DNA of 64,000 bases from Enterobacter sp. Cy-643 (GCF_011752815.1 NZ_VWWV01000002.1:948092-1012091), one strand, 5' to 3'. Numbered from the stretch's first letter, positions 8,636-18,618 are shown. Notes: generated by a model not told the origin, from the sequence alone. Translations and numbers: made by a program.

Positions 8636-11600
8636 CTAGGCGTCTCCGGGGCAGCGAAACGCTTTTAAGAGATCCCGGACGGGGATGTCTTTATAGGTCA
8701 GGCCTGAAACCTGAATATTTGCCCGTCGCGAATCCAGCTTATAAACCAGCACCGTGTCATCACCTTCGCTGGCCACCATATCGTCGGCGCTGTCCATCCA
8801 GCGGAATAACGCCCACGGCCCGCTGAAGCTCAGGGACGAGGTGCCCGCCGTCACGCGCGGAGTCGCATTGATGCTGACCCTTGACGTCATGCGCGAGGCA
8901 GGCCAGGCGAGAGAAACAGGGGCAACCGGCCAGTGGGCATAGCTCACCTGCTTGCCGTCAAAATTCATGTTCAGCTGCGTAATGGCCGGATCCAGATAAG
9001 GCACCGCAATGTCGAAGGTGAGGGAAAGTTTGCGCCCGCCTTCAGACTGGAAGAACGCGTCGCGAATCTCAGCGGCCTGCTCAAACACCTCCAGAGTGTC
9101 TTCGTTACCCTCGACGTCACCCTTAAAGCGCCACGGATGCGAAGAGGTATCCACCTTGTCCGCCAGGTTCTTTTTAAAGTACTCATCCACCAGGCCACCC
9201 GCGGCAAAGAAGCGTTCGAAATCAGACGGTTTTACGTCACGCTGGCTCCAGGCAAACGGGTAACGTCCCTGCAATGTTGCGCGGCAAACGCGCCCCAGGT
9301 TTTCATCTATCCCTTCGCTGCTTTTGGCGATGGCTTCCTGGTTGGCCCGCGTCCATGCCCCGTCCAGCAGAGGGGCAATCACATTGGGTAAGGGATCGGG
9401 CCAGGTTTGCGACTCTGCGCCGATTTTTCTGGCCGTGCCGGATAACGCCACGGCATTACCGTTCTTCAGCGCATCATCGTAAATAACGAACAGCGTGTAC
9501 TGCTCGCTTAACGCGCCAAGCAGCTTGCTCAGTTCCGCCCCCGGCCCTGCGTTACGCTCTCCTTCAGCCGGTTCACGGCTGCCGGTCACAAACTCGCGTA
9601 GTGGAGAAAAGTGGTCATCCACCCGCTCCCGCAGCAGCTTTTTTTCCATCGCGGCATAGGCCAGGCTGACCTTAGCGGCGGCATTCAGGATCCGTCCTTT
9701 ATTCGGGACATTATCGAGCAGCGATTTATCCTCTTTCCCGACCAGCGTCGTTTCCCGCACCGCCCGGGTCACCAGGCTTGCCAGCGGAGAATCAGAGGCG
9801 CTCAGCGCCCGCAGCATATAAATATCTGCCGCCACTCCCGCGCTACCGTAGCCCAGCGGCAGTACGTCCGTTTTGATACGAATATTGCTGAGAAAATCCT
9901 GCCAGTGCCGCGTGTACTCATCGAGATAGAGCGCCAGAACCTGCTGCTGTATGGGATTAACCAGCACGCCGTTGCCGGCCATTTTTACCTGCGGCTTTGC
10001 CCCCTGGCTGCCCTGCTCTTCCCCATTCCCGGACACCCAGGCATCCTCACGCTCCAGCCACATCAGGCCTGGATCCATTTTTTTTTTAAACACCTCGTAG
10101 TAACCCGAACGGGTAAATAGACCGGGAATGGCGATTTCAGCGTGTTCATCAATCACGGAGAAAAGCTCACCGCTGCGTGACTTCGCCATGTCACTGAGCG
10201 TTAAATCAGCAGGCGCATCCTGAGCGGCGGCGTCTTTGAGACGCTCATACAGCCGGCTGGCCAGGTCCTGACGCTGCAGTATGGCGCGCGCATATTTCAC
10301 CAGCCCGTCGTCAGCGGGCTGGCCATAGCGGCGCCATTCCGGAGAAGAAAGCAGATTTCTCAGATGGGAAACAAAGATCTGGCGCTCTTCGTAAGGCTGA
10401 AGCTTACCGCGAGCCTCCCACAGATTAGTGATGCTCTCCGTCAGAGACTGACGATCGAATTTGCCCTGTCCAAAAACCTGCAGATACAGCTTCAGCTGGT
10501 CATAGATACGTTCAGGTTTTCCGCCATCAACCGCTTCCTGTAACGCCAGCGTGGCCTGCTGTTCAATCTGCGGCAGCAGCAGACGCTGCAGGAAATACTG
10601 GTACAGCGAACCGGAGGCCTCAACCACATCCGTGCCGGTGTACAGGCCATAGCGCCAGTCGAGGGTCGGGTTAAAGACGTCGAGAGAGCCATACTCCGGC
10701 AGAGACTGCGCCAGCATTAAGGTACGCGGCAGCAAATTATCGTTTGCCGAACTGACGAATCGATTGACCTCGCCGCCCAAAACGGCAACCCGGGTCTTCA
10801 CCTCGGCAAGGTATTCGCTGTTGTTCCCGTAGCTGTTGTAGAAGCCATTCAGCAGAATAAAGGCGATAACAACGCTAAGCGTGTGGCCCAGCAAACGCTG
10901 TAAACGGAACTTCGATTCATTCGCCAGGTTATGGCGCGCCAGGTCTTTGTCTTTGACGATCACGTCACTGAACAACTGCTTAAGGAAGTACTGACGCCCG
11001 TATGAAACGTCGCTTATCAGGAAGTCCCTGTCTTTTGGCTGCGCAATCAGGGTGGCCATCACCGGCGGCGTTTTATGCTCCACGTAGTTGAACCACTTGC
11101 GCATGATGCTTTGGTTATTCACCAGGCTAAAGTCGACCGGCTGATGGCTGCTACAGAAATAGATCCCACGCAGCAGGGTATAGCTCTGCGACTCGTTGTA
11201 GCGGGAGGCAAAGAAGATGTTATGCACCACATCCGCCACCAGGCCGGAGAGCAGATGGAAGTCCTGCGGCAGGGCATACATTTTTTTGCGATCGCGGTTA
11301 TCGTACTCTTCCTGCTGACGAACGATCATGTCACGCTCGATCCTCTCTTCCAGCAGGGCCAGCTCGTCTCTGATTTGCCCGCTCAGCTCGGATACAGGCT
11401 CGGTGCGCGCCTCGCCGTAAGGGAAAGTCACGCCCCAGACCTGCTCACGTTCCTGCTCGGTCAGGATCCTGAAATACTCGGCAAAGCCGGGGAGCTGATC
11501 GAGTTTGGTGACGAGGACATAAACCGGGAAACGCACGCCCAGCGTCTGGCGCATATCCTCAATTCGGGCCCGCAGGCTCGCCGCCAGCTCAAAAAGTTCG

Positions 11601-12469
11601 GCGGTGCTTCGCCCCAGGAGATCGGCGGCGGAAAAAGTGACGACGGCGCCATTCAGCGCTCTGACCGGCCTGTGTTTTTTTAACGCTTTGAGTATGGCCC
11701 GCCACTCACTGAGGCTTTGCTCAGGGTCACTGACGTACTTGCCTGCGGTATCCACATAGATGGCATCATTGGCGAACCAGCATTTGCAGTTACGCGTCTG
11801 CACGGCGGATTTGCCCACTTGATTAAGCTGCTCCGGCACCGGGAAGTTTTGCCCGGAAGCCAGAATCGCCGAGGTTTTCCCGGCATCATCAGTGCCGAGC
11901 ACCATGTACCACGGCAGCAGATCGAGCGGCTTACGCGCTAAAATCACACGCTGGAAAAAAGAGAGCGTACTGCGATTTTTGTTCACATAATCGACGGCGT
12001 TGCCAATGGCGGCAGCCGCTTCTGACGTATCATTTTCGACCGTAGACGTCTTGCCGCGGGTAAGTTTATCCAGCAGTTTCGGGTTGTCTTTCAGCGCCAG
12101 CAGCAGCAACCACAGGCCGTAAAGCAGCGCCAAAAACAGCATAACGGCAATGACCATCAGCCTGATGCTCACCGGCTCCAGCGGATGTTTTTCGCCCACC
12201 AGGAGGAACGGCCCCAGCACCCAGACCACCACGCAAAGTGCCGCAATCACCATGATGAAGACCGGCCAGCGTAGCCAGATCCCGGCGAGGCAAAATGCCG
12301 CCAGCAGGATAAAAATAATGCGTGACTCAACGCTAAGCAGCGGGCGCGACTCGCCGAACCCAAAGAACGGCCCCAGGAACCAGATAGCGGCAACCAATAG
12401 CCCGATACAGCACATAATCAGCAGCGTCTTCAAAAACCGCGCCGCGAAGACTCTATTCAAATAAGACAT
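8636..12469 (-). CDS. tssM: T6SS inner-membrane protein TssM (IcmF/VasK family)
   Basis: The 1277-residue protein has N-terminal membrane segments (about residues 12-35, 50-70, 70-90 and 103-127), a cytoplasmic NTPase-like domain with Walker A motif GTDDAGKT at residues 192-199, and a further membrane helix near residue 530 (LSVVIAFILLNGFYNSYG). A large periplasmic domain follows, ending in the C-terminal beta domain that contacts TssJ (WPASRMTSRV, FSGPWALFRWMD). It builds the trans-envelope complex with TssL and TssJ. Length is normal for the family and the Walker motif is intact. It lies 11 bp after tssL. Confidence 0.96.
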   Translation of the reverse strand: MSYLNRVFAARFLKTLLIMCCIGLLVAAIWFLGPFFGFGESRPLLSVESRIIFILLAAFCLAGIWLRWPVFIMVIAALCVVVWVLGPFLLVGEKHPLEPVSIRLMVIAVMLFLALLYGLWLLLLALKDNPKLLDKLTRGKTSTVENDTSEAAAAIGNAVDYVNKNRSTLSFFQRVILARKPLDLLPWYMVLGTDDAGKTSAILASGQNFPVPEQLNQVGKSAVQTRNCKCWFANDAIYVDTAGKYVSDPEQSLSEWRAILKALKKHRPVRALNGAVVTFSAADLLGRSTAELFELAASLRARIEDMRQTLGVRFPVYVLVTKLDQLPGFAEYFRILTEQEREQVWGVTFPYGEARTEPVSELSGQIRDELALLEERIERDMIVRQQEEYDNRDRKKMYALPQDFHLLSGLVADVVHNIFFASRYNESQSYTLLRGIYFCSSHQPVDFSLVNNQSIMRKWFNYVEHKTPPVMATLIAQPKDRDFLISDVSYGRQYFLKQLFSDVIVKDKDLARHNLANESKFRLQRLLGHTLSVVIAFILLNGFYNSYGNNSEYLAEVKTRVAVLGGEVNRFVSSANDNLLPRTLMLAQSLPEYGSLDVFNPTLDWRYGLYTGTDVVEASGSLYQYFLQRLLLPQIEQQATLALQEAVDGGKPERIYDQLKLYLQVFGQGKFDRQSLTESITNLWEARGKLQPYEERQIFVSHLRNLLSSPEWRRYGQPADDGLVKYARAILQRQDLASRLYERLKDAAAQDAPADLTLSDMAKSRSGELFSVIDEHAEIAIPGLFTRSGYYEVFKKKMDPGLMWLEREDAWVSGNGEEQGSQGAKPQVKMAGNGVLVNPIQQQVLALYLDEYTRHWQDFLSNIRIKTDVLPLGYGSAGVAADIYMLRALSASDSPLASLVTRAVRETTLVGKEDKSLLDNVPNKGRILNAAAKVSLAYAAMEKKLLRERVDDHFSPLREFVTGSREPAEGERNAGPGAELSKLLGALSEQYTLFVIYDDALKNGNAVALSGTARKIGAESQTWPDPLPNVIAPLLDGAWTRANQEAIAKSSEGIDENLGRVCRATLQGRYPFAWSQRDVKPSDFERFFAAGGLVDEYFKKNLADKVDTSSHPWRFKGDVEGNEDTLEVFEQAAEIRDAFFQSEGGRKLSLTFDIAVPYLDPAITQLNMNFDGKQVSYAHWPVAPVSLAWPASRMTSRVSINATPRVTAGTSSLSFSGPWALFRWMDSADDMVASEGDDTVLVYKLDSRRANIQVSGLTYKDIPVRDLLKAFRCPGDA

Positions 12470-12480
12470 TGTCGCTCTCG

Positions 12481-13848
12481 TTAATACGTGACAAAAAACT
12501 CTACGCGGCGATTCTTCGCCCGTCCCTGAGCGGTAGCATCAGAGGCCACCGGCTGGCTGCTGCCCACCCCTTCGACTTTCACTTTGCTCTCCGGCACGCC
12601 CGCCTCAATAAAGTAGCGGGCCACTTCGGCGGCTCGTTTTTCTGAAAGCACTACGTTGTTGGGTAAGCCCGGCCGGCTGATCGGCGTGGCGTCGGTGTGG
12701 CCAACAATCACCAGGTCGCCGTTAACGCGACGGACTTCACGGGCCACGCGTTCAATCACGTTGATCATCTCAGGCTGGACTTTGGTTGAGCCGGATAAGA
12801 ACAGGGAATCGCCCTTCAACACGACTTTGCTTTGCTTTTGCGTTTCATCCACGCTGAGCAGCTGCCGTTGAATTTCATTGCGGAGCAAAACGCTCAGCCT
12901 GAGCCGCATTTTCACCGGCGGCGCGCTGACCTTAACGTTCTTCATCGCATTGATATCGCTTATGATTCTCGTGCTATTCACCAGCAACGAGTACTTACAC
13001 CAGATAAAGGCCGAGGCCACCAGAATGCCCGCGCAAAGCGCGGTCAGTCGGACAGGCACAATCAGCCTTTCCCGCCGGGCCGGGCCATGAGGCTGAAGCC
13101 CGTGCGGCGACAATGCAGGCGGCGTGGTGTTGCGCGTGCTTTGCACCAGGGTCAGCAGGCGCTGGCGGATCTTGGTGAGCTGGCGATCCCCGTCCTCAAT
13201 GATGCTGTATCGCCCCTCGAAGCCGAGGCCAAGGATGCGCAGCAGGACCTCAAGGACGTCAGCAAACTCGGTCGGGTTCATCGACAGGCGACCGATGAGC
13301 AGGAAGAACTTGTTCCCGCCATCGTTATCCCCTTCAAAGTGGTTGAGCAGGTTGCTCTGAGACCAGCCCGCCTCGAGCCCCCACGGCGCGGTGTGTGCCG
13401 CTTCATCCAGCGCGGTGCACAGGCAATAGCGAACTATCGCCATTTTTTTCCACGGGATGTTCACTTCATCGCAGACGATGCCGAAGAGATTAATCTGGCT
13501 CTTAAGCGTATTTTTGAGGATCTCAACGTGCGTTAAATCGCCAATCTGCTCCGGCATATCGCTCAGCGCACGCAGCAGCGGCTGAGCGGCTTCAAGCAGC
13601 GGATTCTCAGCGGCGCTGACCTTGATCATGCGCTGCTGAACGCTTTCGCTTCTTAACGCCCGGTCATCGCCTGTCCTGGTCTCGCTATTTTCCCCGGCGC
13701 GGCCCTGAGCCGTCGGCGTGGCTTCCGGCTCCTGGATCCAGTCCCCCTGCTCATCAAGAAGAAAACGGCCCAGCGCCTGAGGAGAGGTATCGTCATCCTG
13801 CATTTCCCCCGGCGTTGGCGTAGCGTGCTGATTAATCTCGTCTTTCAT
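12481..13848 (-). CDS. tssL: T6SS membrane protein TssL with DotU and OmpA domains
   Basis: Residues about 75-240 form the DotU/TssL helical cytoplasmic domain (RYCLCTALDEAAHTAPWG). One membrane helix follows at about 260-285 (LTALCAGILVASAFIWCKYS), then a periplasmic OmpA-like peptidoglycan-binding domain with GHTDATP, LSEKRAAEVARYFIEAGV and NRRVEFF. This is an extended TssL able to anchor the complex to the wall. The start is taken at the ATG at 13848, whose A overlaps the tssK stop (TGATG). A TTG six codons upstream is a weaker choice. Confidence 0.95.
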   Translation of the reverse strand: MKDEINQHATPTPGEMQDDDTSPQALGRFLLDEQGDWIQEPEATPTAQGRAGENSETRTGDDRALRSESVQQRMIKVSAAENPLLEAAQPLLRALSDMPEQIGDLTHVEILKNTLKSQINLFGIVCDEVNIPWKKMAIVRYCLCTALDEAAHTAPWGLEAGWSQSNLLNHFEGDNDGGNKFFLLIGRLSMNPTEFADVLEVLLRILGLGFEGRYSIIEDGDRQLTKIRQRLLTLVQSTRNTTPPALSPHGLQPHGPARRERLIVPVRLTALCAGILVASAFIWCKYSLLVNSTRIISDINAMKNVKVSAPPVKMRLRLSVLLRNEIQRQLLSVDETQKQSKVVLKGDSLFLSGSTKVQPEMINVIERVAREVRRVNGDLVIVGHTDATPISRPGLPNNVVLSEKRAAEVARYFIEAGVPESKVKVEGVGSSQPVASDATAQGRAKNRRVEFFVTY

Positions 13849-15194
13849 CAGGTCCGGATTCCCCAAAGTTCCATTTTCAGGCCAGGGAACTCACCGGCAA
13901 CGTGCAGCGCCAGCGCGCCGGTTGCCGAGATTTTTTCCCAGAAAGGTCCGTTTTTAAGCAACTCGAAATACACGTACCCGGTGCTGTAGGGAATCTGCCG
14001 CGGCGGTACCGGCAGCCCCTGCAGGACCAACCCCGGCAGGTGGGAACGCACCAGCTCGTGCAGCTGCTGTGGCGCGCTGATTTTGGCCTGGGCCTGGAAC
14101 TGCTGATGCAGCACATCCATCGGCAGCTGCGCGTGAACGGCCAGCACCAGGTTAGAGAAGGAGCGCAGCTCGTTCGGCAGCACGGAAGCCGCCCACACGC
14201 CGTTGCCTTTCGCCTGCAGGTCAATGAGCTGGCCCGCACGAACCAGAATCTGGTTCAGCAAATCGTGTACATCATCGACCAGAGGACGGATCGAAGGATA
14301 AAGCCGCGCATGATCGTATCCCGGCGCAGGTTTTGGCCGCCGCGTTTTGGTTCGAACAAAGGTCGAAAGCTCCCCTGCCAGCTTGGCCAGCTCTTCATAA
14401 AGCACAATGGGCGGTAGCTCGGGTATGTGGCGTAAATGGTCGAGAATCGGCTCGTACTTGTTGAAGATCTGCAGCAGCAGGTAATCAACAATTTCCGCGC
14501 TGGCGCTGGCTTTGCCGTCAGAGGAGGAGAGGCGATTAGCCAGCATGCCGGCACGCATTTTTACCAGACCATTAAGGTGCGTAAGCCACTCCCCCAGCAA
14601 AGGATTCGCCGCATAGCCGGTCACCGGCGGGATGTAGTCATCCGTATGAAGCAGCACGCTCCCGTCTGGCTGAATCGCTTTGACCCGCGTCAGCGGAAGA
14701 CCAATCCAGGATTCGGTCATTTCAGTTTCAGAGACCAGCTTGAGCCTCAGTTGGGCAATCTGTACGGGTTTTGGCCCCTGGCGAATGGCGTTGGTATCGC
14801 AGAGCTCGGCTTCCTGAGCGCGGAAACGCGCCAGCGAGCTGGCGTCATGCTGGCTGAAGATCGTTTCATCGCTGTTATCCAGACGCAGCGGCACCGCCAG
14901 ATAGATCATTTTGCCCAGATGTTCAGGCAGGATCGTCAGCGGCTCAGGTAAATCGGCATGATCGGGGACATCGAACGGCGTGCCGTCGGGCAGGACGCCG
15001 CGAGCGGCGCGCAGCACCAGTTTGCCGTATGACAAAGCCTCACGATCGATTTCGTACTGCGAGAACCCCCAAAAGAAAGGGCTGAGCGTCGACGCTCTTT
15101 TGTGGGCAAAATATTCGAAATAGCGTTCTTGCTGTTGAAAAAGCTGCGGGCGCAAAAACAGCCCTTCACTCCAGACGACTTTATTTGTTCTCAT
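13848..15194 (-). CDS. tssK: T6SS baseplate-membrane connector TssK
   Basis: The 448-residue protein begins with VVWSEGLFLRPQLFQQQERY, the signature N-terminus of TssK, and has the family segments IYLAVPLR and LPGLVLQGLPVPPRQIPY. TssK trimers link the baseplate wedges to the cytoplasmic part of TssL and TssM. The stop overlaps the tssL start by one base, and it lies 3 bp after tssJ. Confidence 0.96.
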   Translation of the reverse strand: MRTNKVVWSEGLFLRPQLFQQQERYFEYFAHKRASTLSPFFWGFSQYEIDREALSYGKLVLRAARGVLPDGTPFDVPDHADLPEPLTILPEHLGKMIYLAVPLRLDNSDETIFSQHDASSLARFRAQEAELCDTNAIRQGPKPVQIAQLRLKLVSETEMTESWIGLPLTRVKAIQPDGSVLLHTDDYIPPVTGYAANPLLGEWLTHLNGLVKMRAGMLANRLSSSDGKASASAEIVDYLLLQIFNKYEPILDHLRHIPELPPIVLYEELAKLAGELSTFVRTKTRRPKPAPGYDHARLYPSIRPLVDDVHDLLNQILVRAGQLIDLQAKGNGVWAASVLPNELRSFSNLVLAVHAQLPMDVLHQQFQAQAKISAPQQLHELVRSHLPGLVLQGLPVPPRQIPYSTGYVYFELLKNGPFWEKISATGALALHVAGEFPGLKMELWGIRT

Positions 15195-15197
15195 GGT

Positions 15198-15746
15198 TTA
15201 ATCCATTTTTTTAATTGTAATTGCTGTTTTTTGGAAATGTGCCTGCAGGGTCAGCGAGTCGTCGCTGAACATGTTCCGCCACCACGATGTTTCCTTTTCC
15301 GGTCGCGTCCATGTCGCCAGCCAGATAGCATTATTCAGGTCACGATAAGCACCAATAAACCCCAGGGTTCTGCCGTCACCATCAGGCTTAATTGTGACGC
15401 TACGCGACTCACCCGGCTGAAGGATGGCCTCGTACTCTTTTGATATAGCGGTTTGCAGGGTTTTATTATTTCCTTCTACAATTTCAAAAAAATCGGCATT
15501 GGTGAAAACATCCCGCTCTTTGACGTTATAAATAAATATGTTGAGCGGTGCCGGATGGCCGCCATCGTTAGGATTAATATCTTTGTCTGCAACCAGATTA
15601 ATTTTTATTTCACTGCCAGCAGGCTGCTTATCGTTACTGCTGCTGCAGGAAAATAACAAAGTCCCCAGCCCAATAATCAGCAGACACTTCACAAGCGCTA
15701 CCCGGCAATTCTTTATTTCTGTTTTGCAAAACATATCCCTATCCAC
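15198..15746 (-). CDS. tssJ: T6SS outer-membrane lipoprotein TssJ
   Basis: The 182-residue protein has a hydrophobic signal (VKCLLIIGLGTLLFSC) with the lipidated Cys in a lipobox-like LFSC, followed by a Ser-rich linker and a beta-sandwich domain of normal size. It includes NIFIYNVKERDVFTNADFFE, typical of the TssJ family. It anchors the TssM periplasmic domain to the outer membrane. The start codon used is GTG at 15746. An ATG four codons later has a closer AGGGA and would also keep the signal peptide. Confidence 0.9.
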   Translation of the reverse strand: MDRDMFCKTEIKNCRVALVKCLLIIGLGTLLFSCSSSNDKQPAGSEIKINLVADKDINPNDGGHPAPLNIFIYNVKERDVFTNADFFEIVEGNNKTLQTAISKEYEAILQPGESRSVTIKPDGDGRTLGFIGAYRDLNNAIWLATWTRPEKETSWWRNMFSDDSLTLQAHFQKTAITIKKMD

Positions 15747-15831
15747 GCACTTTATTTCCTGAACGATGTGTGTCGAATTAACGCGCGACCCGCGCAGGGA
15801 GCAACATATCCCGCTCCCCCGCCTGGAGAAA

Positions 15832-15855
15832 GTTTTGCCGCCGAAGCGGCAAAAC
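15832..15855 (-). terminator. Hairpin with UUCG tetraloop after hcp
   Basis: On the minus strand GTTTTGCCGC-TTCG-GCGGCAAAAC forms a perfect 10-bp stem with the extra-stable C(UUCG)G tetraloop. It begins about 20 bp after the hcp stop and no long T run follows. It is better read as an mRNA 3'-end stabiliser or partial terminator that lets hcp exceed tssJ and downstream genes in expression. Confidence 0.7.
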
Positions 15856-15874
15856 CCTTGATAACCCGGCAGTA

Positions 15875-16360
15875 TTAGCTGCGCAGGTTAGCTTTAACGT
15901 CGTAGCTGGTAGAAATTACGCCGGATTTAGCGCCTTCTGCATTCTGCATCACGTAGTCCTGAGTGAGTTTGGTGAAGGCGAAGGTCACCTTCTCACGTGG
16001 ACGCGTTTCGTCTTCACTGGAGCCCGCAGTTTCAACGTGAGTAATAATCACATCGGTGAATTTCAGCGTCAGGTATTCCAGCGGATCGCCACCGGCTTTA
16101 CGAATAACAAACTGAATGTCTTTGATGTGCTTACCGGACAGACAGTAGCTCAGCAGGTTGGTGCTGGCCTTGTCGACATAGTGCTCGAAGCAGAAATCGT
16201 CCACCGTAGCTTTACCGGAACCGCCGCCGGAGCCGCTGTGCATATTTGAGTGCTGTGAGCTGGCCCAACGCCATGCGAGCACTTCAATTTCATTTTTATG
16301 GGTAGCATCCAGAGACTCGCCTTCGATGCCATCAATTTTAATAAACATATCCTGAGCCAT
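15875..16360 (-). CDS. hcp: Hcp tube protein (TssD)
   Basis: The 161-residue protein is a standard Hcp: it starts AQDMFIKIDGIEGES, has the conserved VEVLAW-like strand IEVLAWRWASSQ, then the GKATVDDFCFEHYVDKAS segment and a C-terminal KVTFAFTKLTQDY. Hcp hexamers stack to form the inner tube propelled by sheath contraction and can carry small effectors. It stands as a partly separate unit: 209 bp follow tssC with two hairpins, and a UUCG hairpin follows it. Confidence 0.97.
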   Translation of the reverse strand: MAQDMFIKIDGIEGESLDATHKNEIEVLAWRWASSQHSNMHSGSGGGSGKATVDDFCFEHYVDKASTNLLSYCLSGKHIKDIQFVIRKAGGDPLEYLTLKFTDVIITHVETAGSSEDETRPREKVTFAFTKLTQDYVMQNAEGAKSGVISTSYDVKANLRS

Positions 16361-16533
16361 AATATTTCCTTTTCAGCTCTCATTTAAGAGTGTCACACAG
16401 TGTGCAACGTTAAAATTAAGTCGTAGAAGCAATTTCATTATGATGAAAATTCTCTACAACATTTTCGGCGCGCAAGAATCCCCGGCGCGGCCGCACCTTT
16501 AAAGAATAATGAAGTGATTATTCTTTATTTAAA

Positions 16534-16577
16534 TTGCCTGAATCAGACAACCATTTTTAAATTGCCTTATCAGGCAA
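16534..16577 (-). terminator. Two tandem hairpins at the end of tssC
   Basis: On the minus strand TTGCCTGATAAGGCAA (over the tssC stop) and TTGTCTGATTCAGGCAA form two short stems, each followed by TTTAAA. The near-direct repetition suggests an attenuator or RNA-processing site separating tssBC from hcp. Stems are only 6-8 bp, so the effect is uncertain. The remaining sequence up to the hcp start (16361-16533) probably contains an internal hcp promoter. Confidence 0.4.
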
Positions 16578-18069
16578 CGTCTTTCAGCGAAGGTAATTTG
16601 GCTACCATACGCAGTGACACCGTCAAACCTTCCAGCTGGAAGTGTGGACGGAGGAAGAACTTCGCCTGGTAATAACCCGGGTTGCCTTCAACATCCTCAA
16701 CCACCACTTCGGCCGCGGCCAGAGGGCGGCGAGCTTTCGTTTCCTGAGAAGAGTTTGCCGGGTCACCGTCCACATAGTTCATGACCCAGTTGTTCAACCA
16801 GCGCTGCATATCTTCACGCTCTTTGAAGGAGCCGATCTTGTCGCGCACGATACACTTCAGGTAATGCGCAAAACGCGAGCAGGCGAACAGGTAAGGCAGA
16901 CGTGCGGATAAGTTGGCGTTCGCCGTTGCGTCCGGATCGTAATATTCGGAAGGTTTCTGCAGCGACTGGGCGCCAATAAAGGCCGCATAGTCAGTGTTTT
17001 TGCGATGCACCAGCGGAATAAAGCCGTTTTTGGCCAGCTCGGCCTCACGACGGTCAGAAATAGCAATTTCGGTTGGGCACTTCATGTCCACGCCGCCATC
17101 ATCGGTCGGGAAGGTGTGGCACGGAAGATCCTCCACCACGCCGCCGCTTTCTACGCCGCGGATCATGGTGCACCAGCCGTAATGTTTGAATGAACGGTTG
17201 ATGTTCACCGCCATCGCATAAGCGGCGTTAGACCACACATATTTGCCGTGATCGGCCCCGTCGGTGGTTTCTTCGAAGTTAAAATCATCCACCGGATTGG
17301 TATTGATACCGTAAGGCAAACGCGCCAGGAAGCGCGGCATCGCCAGGCCAATGTAACGAGAATCTTCCGACTGGCGCAGCGAGTTCCAGGCCGCATATTC
17401 CAGGTTTTGGGTGAAGATTTTCGTCAGATCGCGCGGGTTAGCCAGTTCCTGCCAGGAATCCATCTGCATCACGGACGGCGCCGCGCCGGTAATGAATGGC
17501 ATATGGGCAGAAGCCGCCACTTTGCCGATGGACGAGAGCAGATCTACGTCCGGCGCGCTGTGGTCGAAATGGTAATCCGCCACCAGGCAGCCGTAGGGCT
17601 CGCCGCCAAGCTGGCCATACTCTTCTTCGTAAATTTGCTTGAACAGCGGGCTCTGATCCCAGGCAATCCCTTTGTAACGCTTCATGTTGCGGCGCAGATC
17701 GTTTTTAGAGATGTCCATAAAGCGCAGCTTCAGCTTTTCATCCGTCTCCGTGTTGTAGACGAGATAATGCAAACCGCGCCATGCGCTTTCGAGGCGCTGA
17801 AACTCTTCGTGATGCAGGATCAGGTTGATCTGCTCGGAGAGTTTCATGTCGATCTCGGCGATGATCGCGGCAATGTTTTTATAGGCGTCATCGGCCATGG
17901 TGATCGAGGTGCTTAGCGCCTGCTCTGCCAGGGTTTTTACGGCAATTTCGACCGCGGTTTTCGCCTGATCGGACTTCGGCTTAAATTCACGGGTCAGCAA
18001 AGCGTTAAAGTCGCTTTGGGTGGCGGCCTGCGGGGCTGCCTGTTTATTTGTTTCTGCTTGAGTAGCCAT
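16570..18069 (-). CDS. tssC: T6SS sheath large subunit TssC
   Basis: The 499-residue protein is a canonical TssC/VipB: ESAWRGLHYLVYNTETDEKL near residue 93, SKNDLRRNMKRYKGIAWDQS, and the C-terminal KFFLRPHFQLEGLTVSLRMV segment. It polymerises with TssB to form the contractile sheath that is disassembled by ClpV. It follows tssB by 15 bp. Confidence 0.97.
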   Translation of the reverse strand: MATQAETNKQAAPQAATQSDFNALLTREFKPKSDQAKTAVEIAVKTLAEQALSTSITMADDAYKNIAAIIAEIDMKLSEQINLILHHEEFQRLESAWRGLHYLVYNTETDEKLKLRFMDISKNDLRRNMKRYKGIAWDQSPLFKQIYEEEYGQLGGEPYGCLVADYHFDHSAPDVDLLSSIGKVAASAHMPFITGAAPSVMQMDSWQELANPRDLTKIFTQNLEYAAWNSLRQSEDSRYIGLAMPRFLARLPYGINTNPVDDFNFEETTDGADHGKYVWSNAAYAMAVNINRSFKHYGWCTMIRGVESGGVVEDLPCHTFPTDDGGVDMKCPTEIAISDRREAELAKNGFIPLVHRKNTDYAAFIGAQSLQKPSEYYDPDATANANLSARLPYLFACSRFAHYLKCIVRDKIGSFKEREDMQRWLNNWVMNYVDGDPANSSQETKARRPLAAAEVVVEDVEGNPGYYQAKFFLRPHFQLEGLTVSLRMVAKLPSLKDVA

Positions 18070-18084
18070 TATTATCTCTCTTCA

Positions 18085-18618
18085 TCACTTTTGGGACGCG
18101 GCTTCATCAGCCTGTTTTGGCTTTGGCGACGAAGCCAGCGTGTTCAGCAGCGACTTATCGTTCAACACTTTCATCACCAGGCTTTCCGCCCCGGCTTTAC
18201 CGTCCATATAGGTTTGCAGGTTGGCAAGCTGGGTTCGGGCTTCAAGCAGCTGGGATAACGAATCGACTTTGCGGGCAATGGCGTCGGGGGCAAAATCGTC
18301 CATGCTGTCAAAGGTCATATCAACCATCAGCTGCCCTTCGCCCGTCAGGGTATTCGGGACTGCAAACGCCACGCGCGGGCGCATAGCCTTCATACGCTCG
18401 TCAAAGTTATCGATGTCGATGCTGAGGAACTTTCTGTCGGCGACCGGGGGAAGCGGCTCAAGTGGCTTGCCGGACAAGTCCGCCAGAACGCCCATAACAA
18501 ACGGCAGTTCAATCTTCTTTTCACTGCCATAAATTTCCACGTCGTACTCAATCTGTACGCGCGGAGCACGGTTTCGTGCGATGAATTTTTGCGAGTTGCT
18601 TTTGCTCATAGTAGTCAA
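18085..18618 (-). CDS. tssB: T6SS sheath small subunit TssB
   Basis: The 177-residue protein carries the TssB/VipA signature RNRAPRVQIEYDVEIYGSEK followed by ELPFVMGVLADLSGK. It pairs with TssC in the sheath, and its region is the usual contact for ClpV and TagJ. It is separated from clpV, its usual neighbour in function, by four fimbrial genes, and lies 77 bp after the last of them. Confidence 0.97.
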   Translation of the reverse strand: MTTMSKSNSQKFIARNRAPRVQIEYDVEIYGSEKKIELPFVMGVLADLSGKPLEPLPPVADRKFLSIDIDNFDERMKAMRPRVAFAVPNTLTGEGQLMVDMTFDSMDDFAPDAIARKVDSLSQLLEARTQLANLQTYMDGKAGAESLVMKVLNDKSLLNTLASSPKPKQADEAASQK

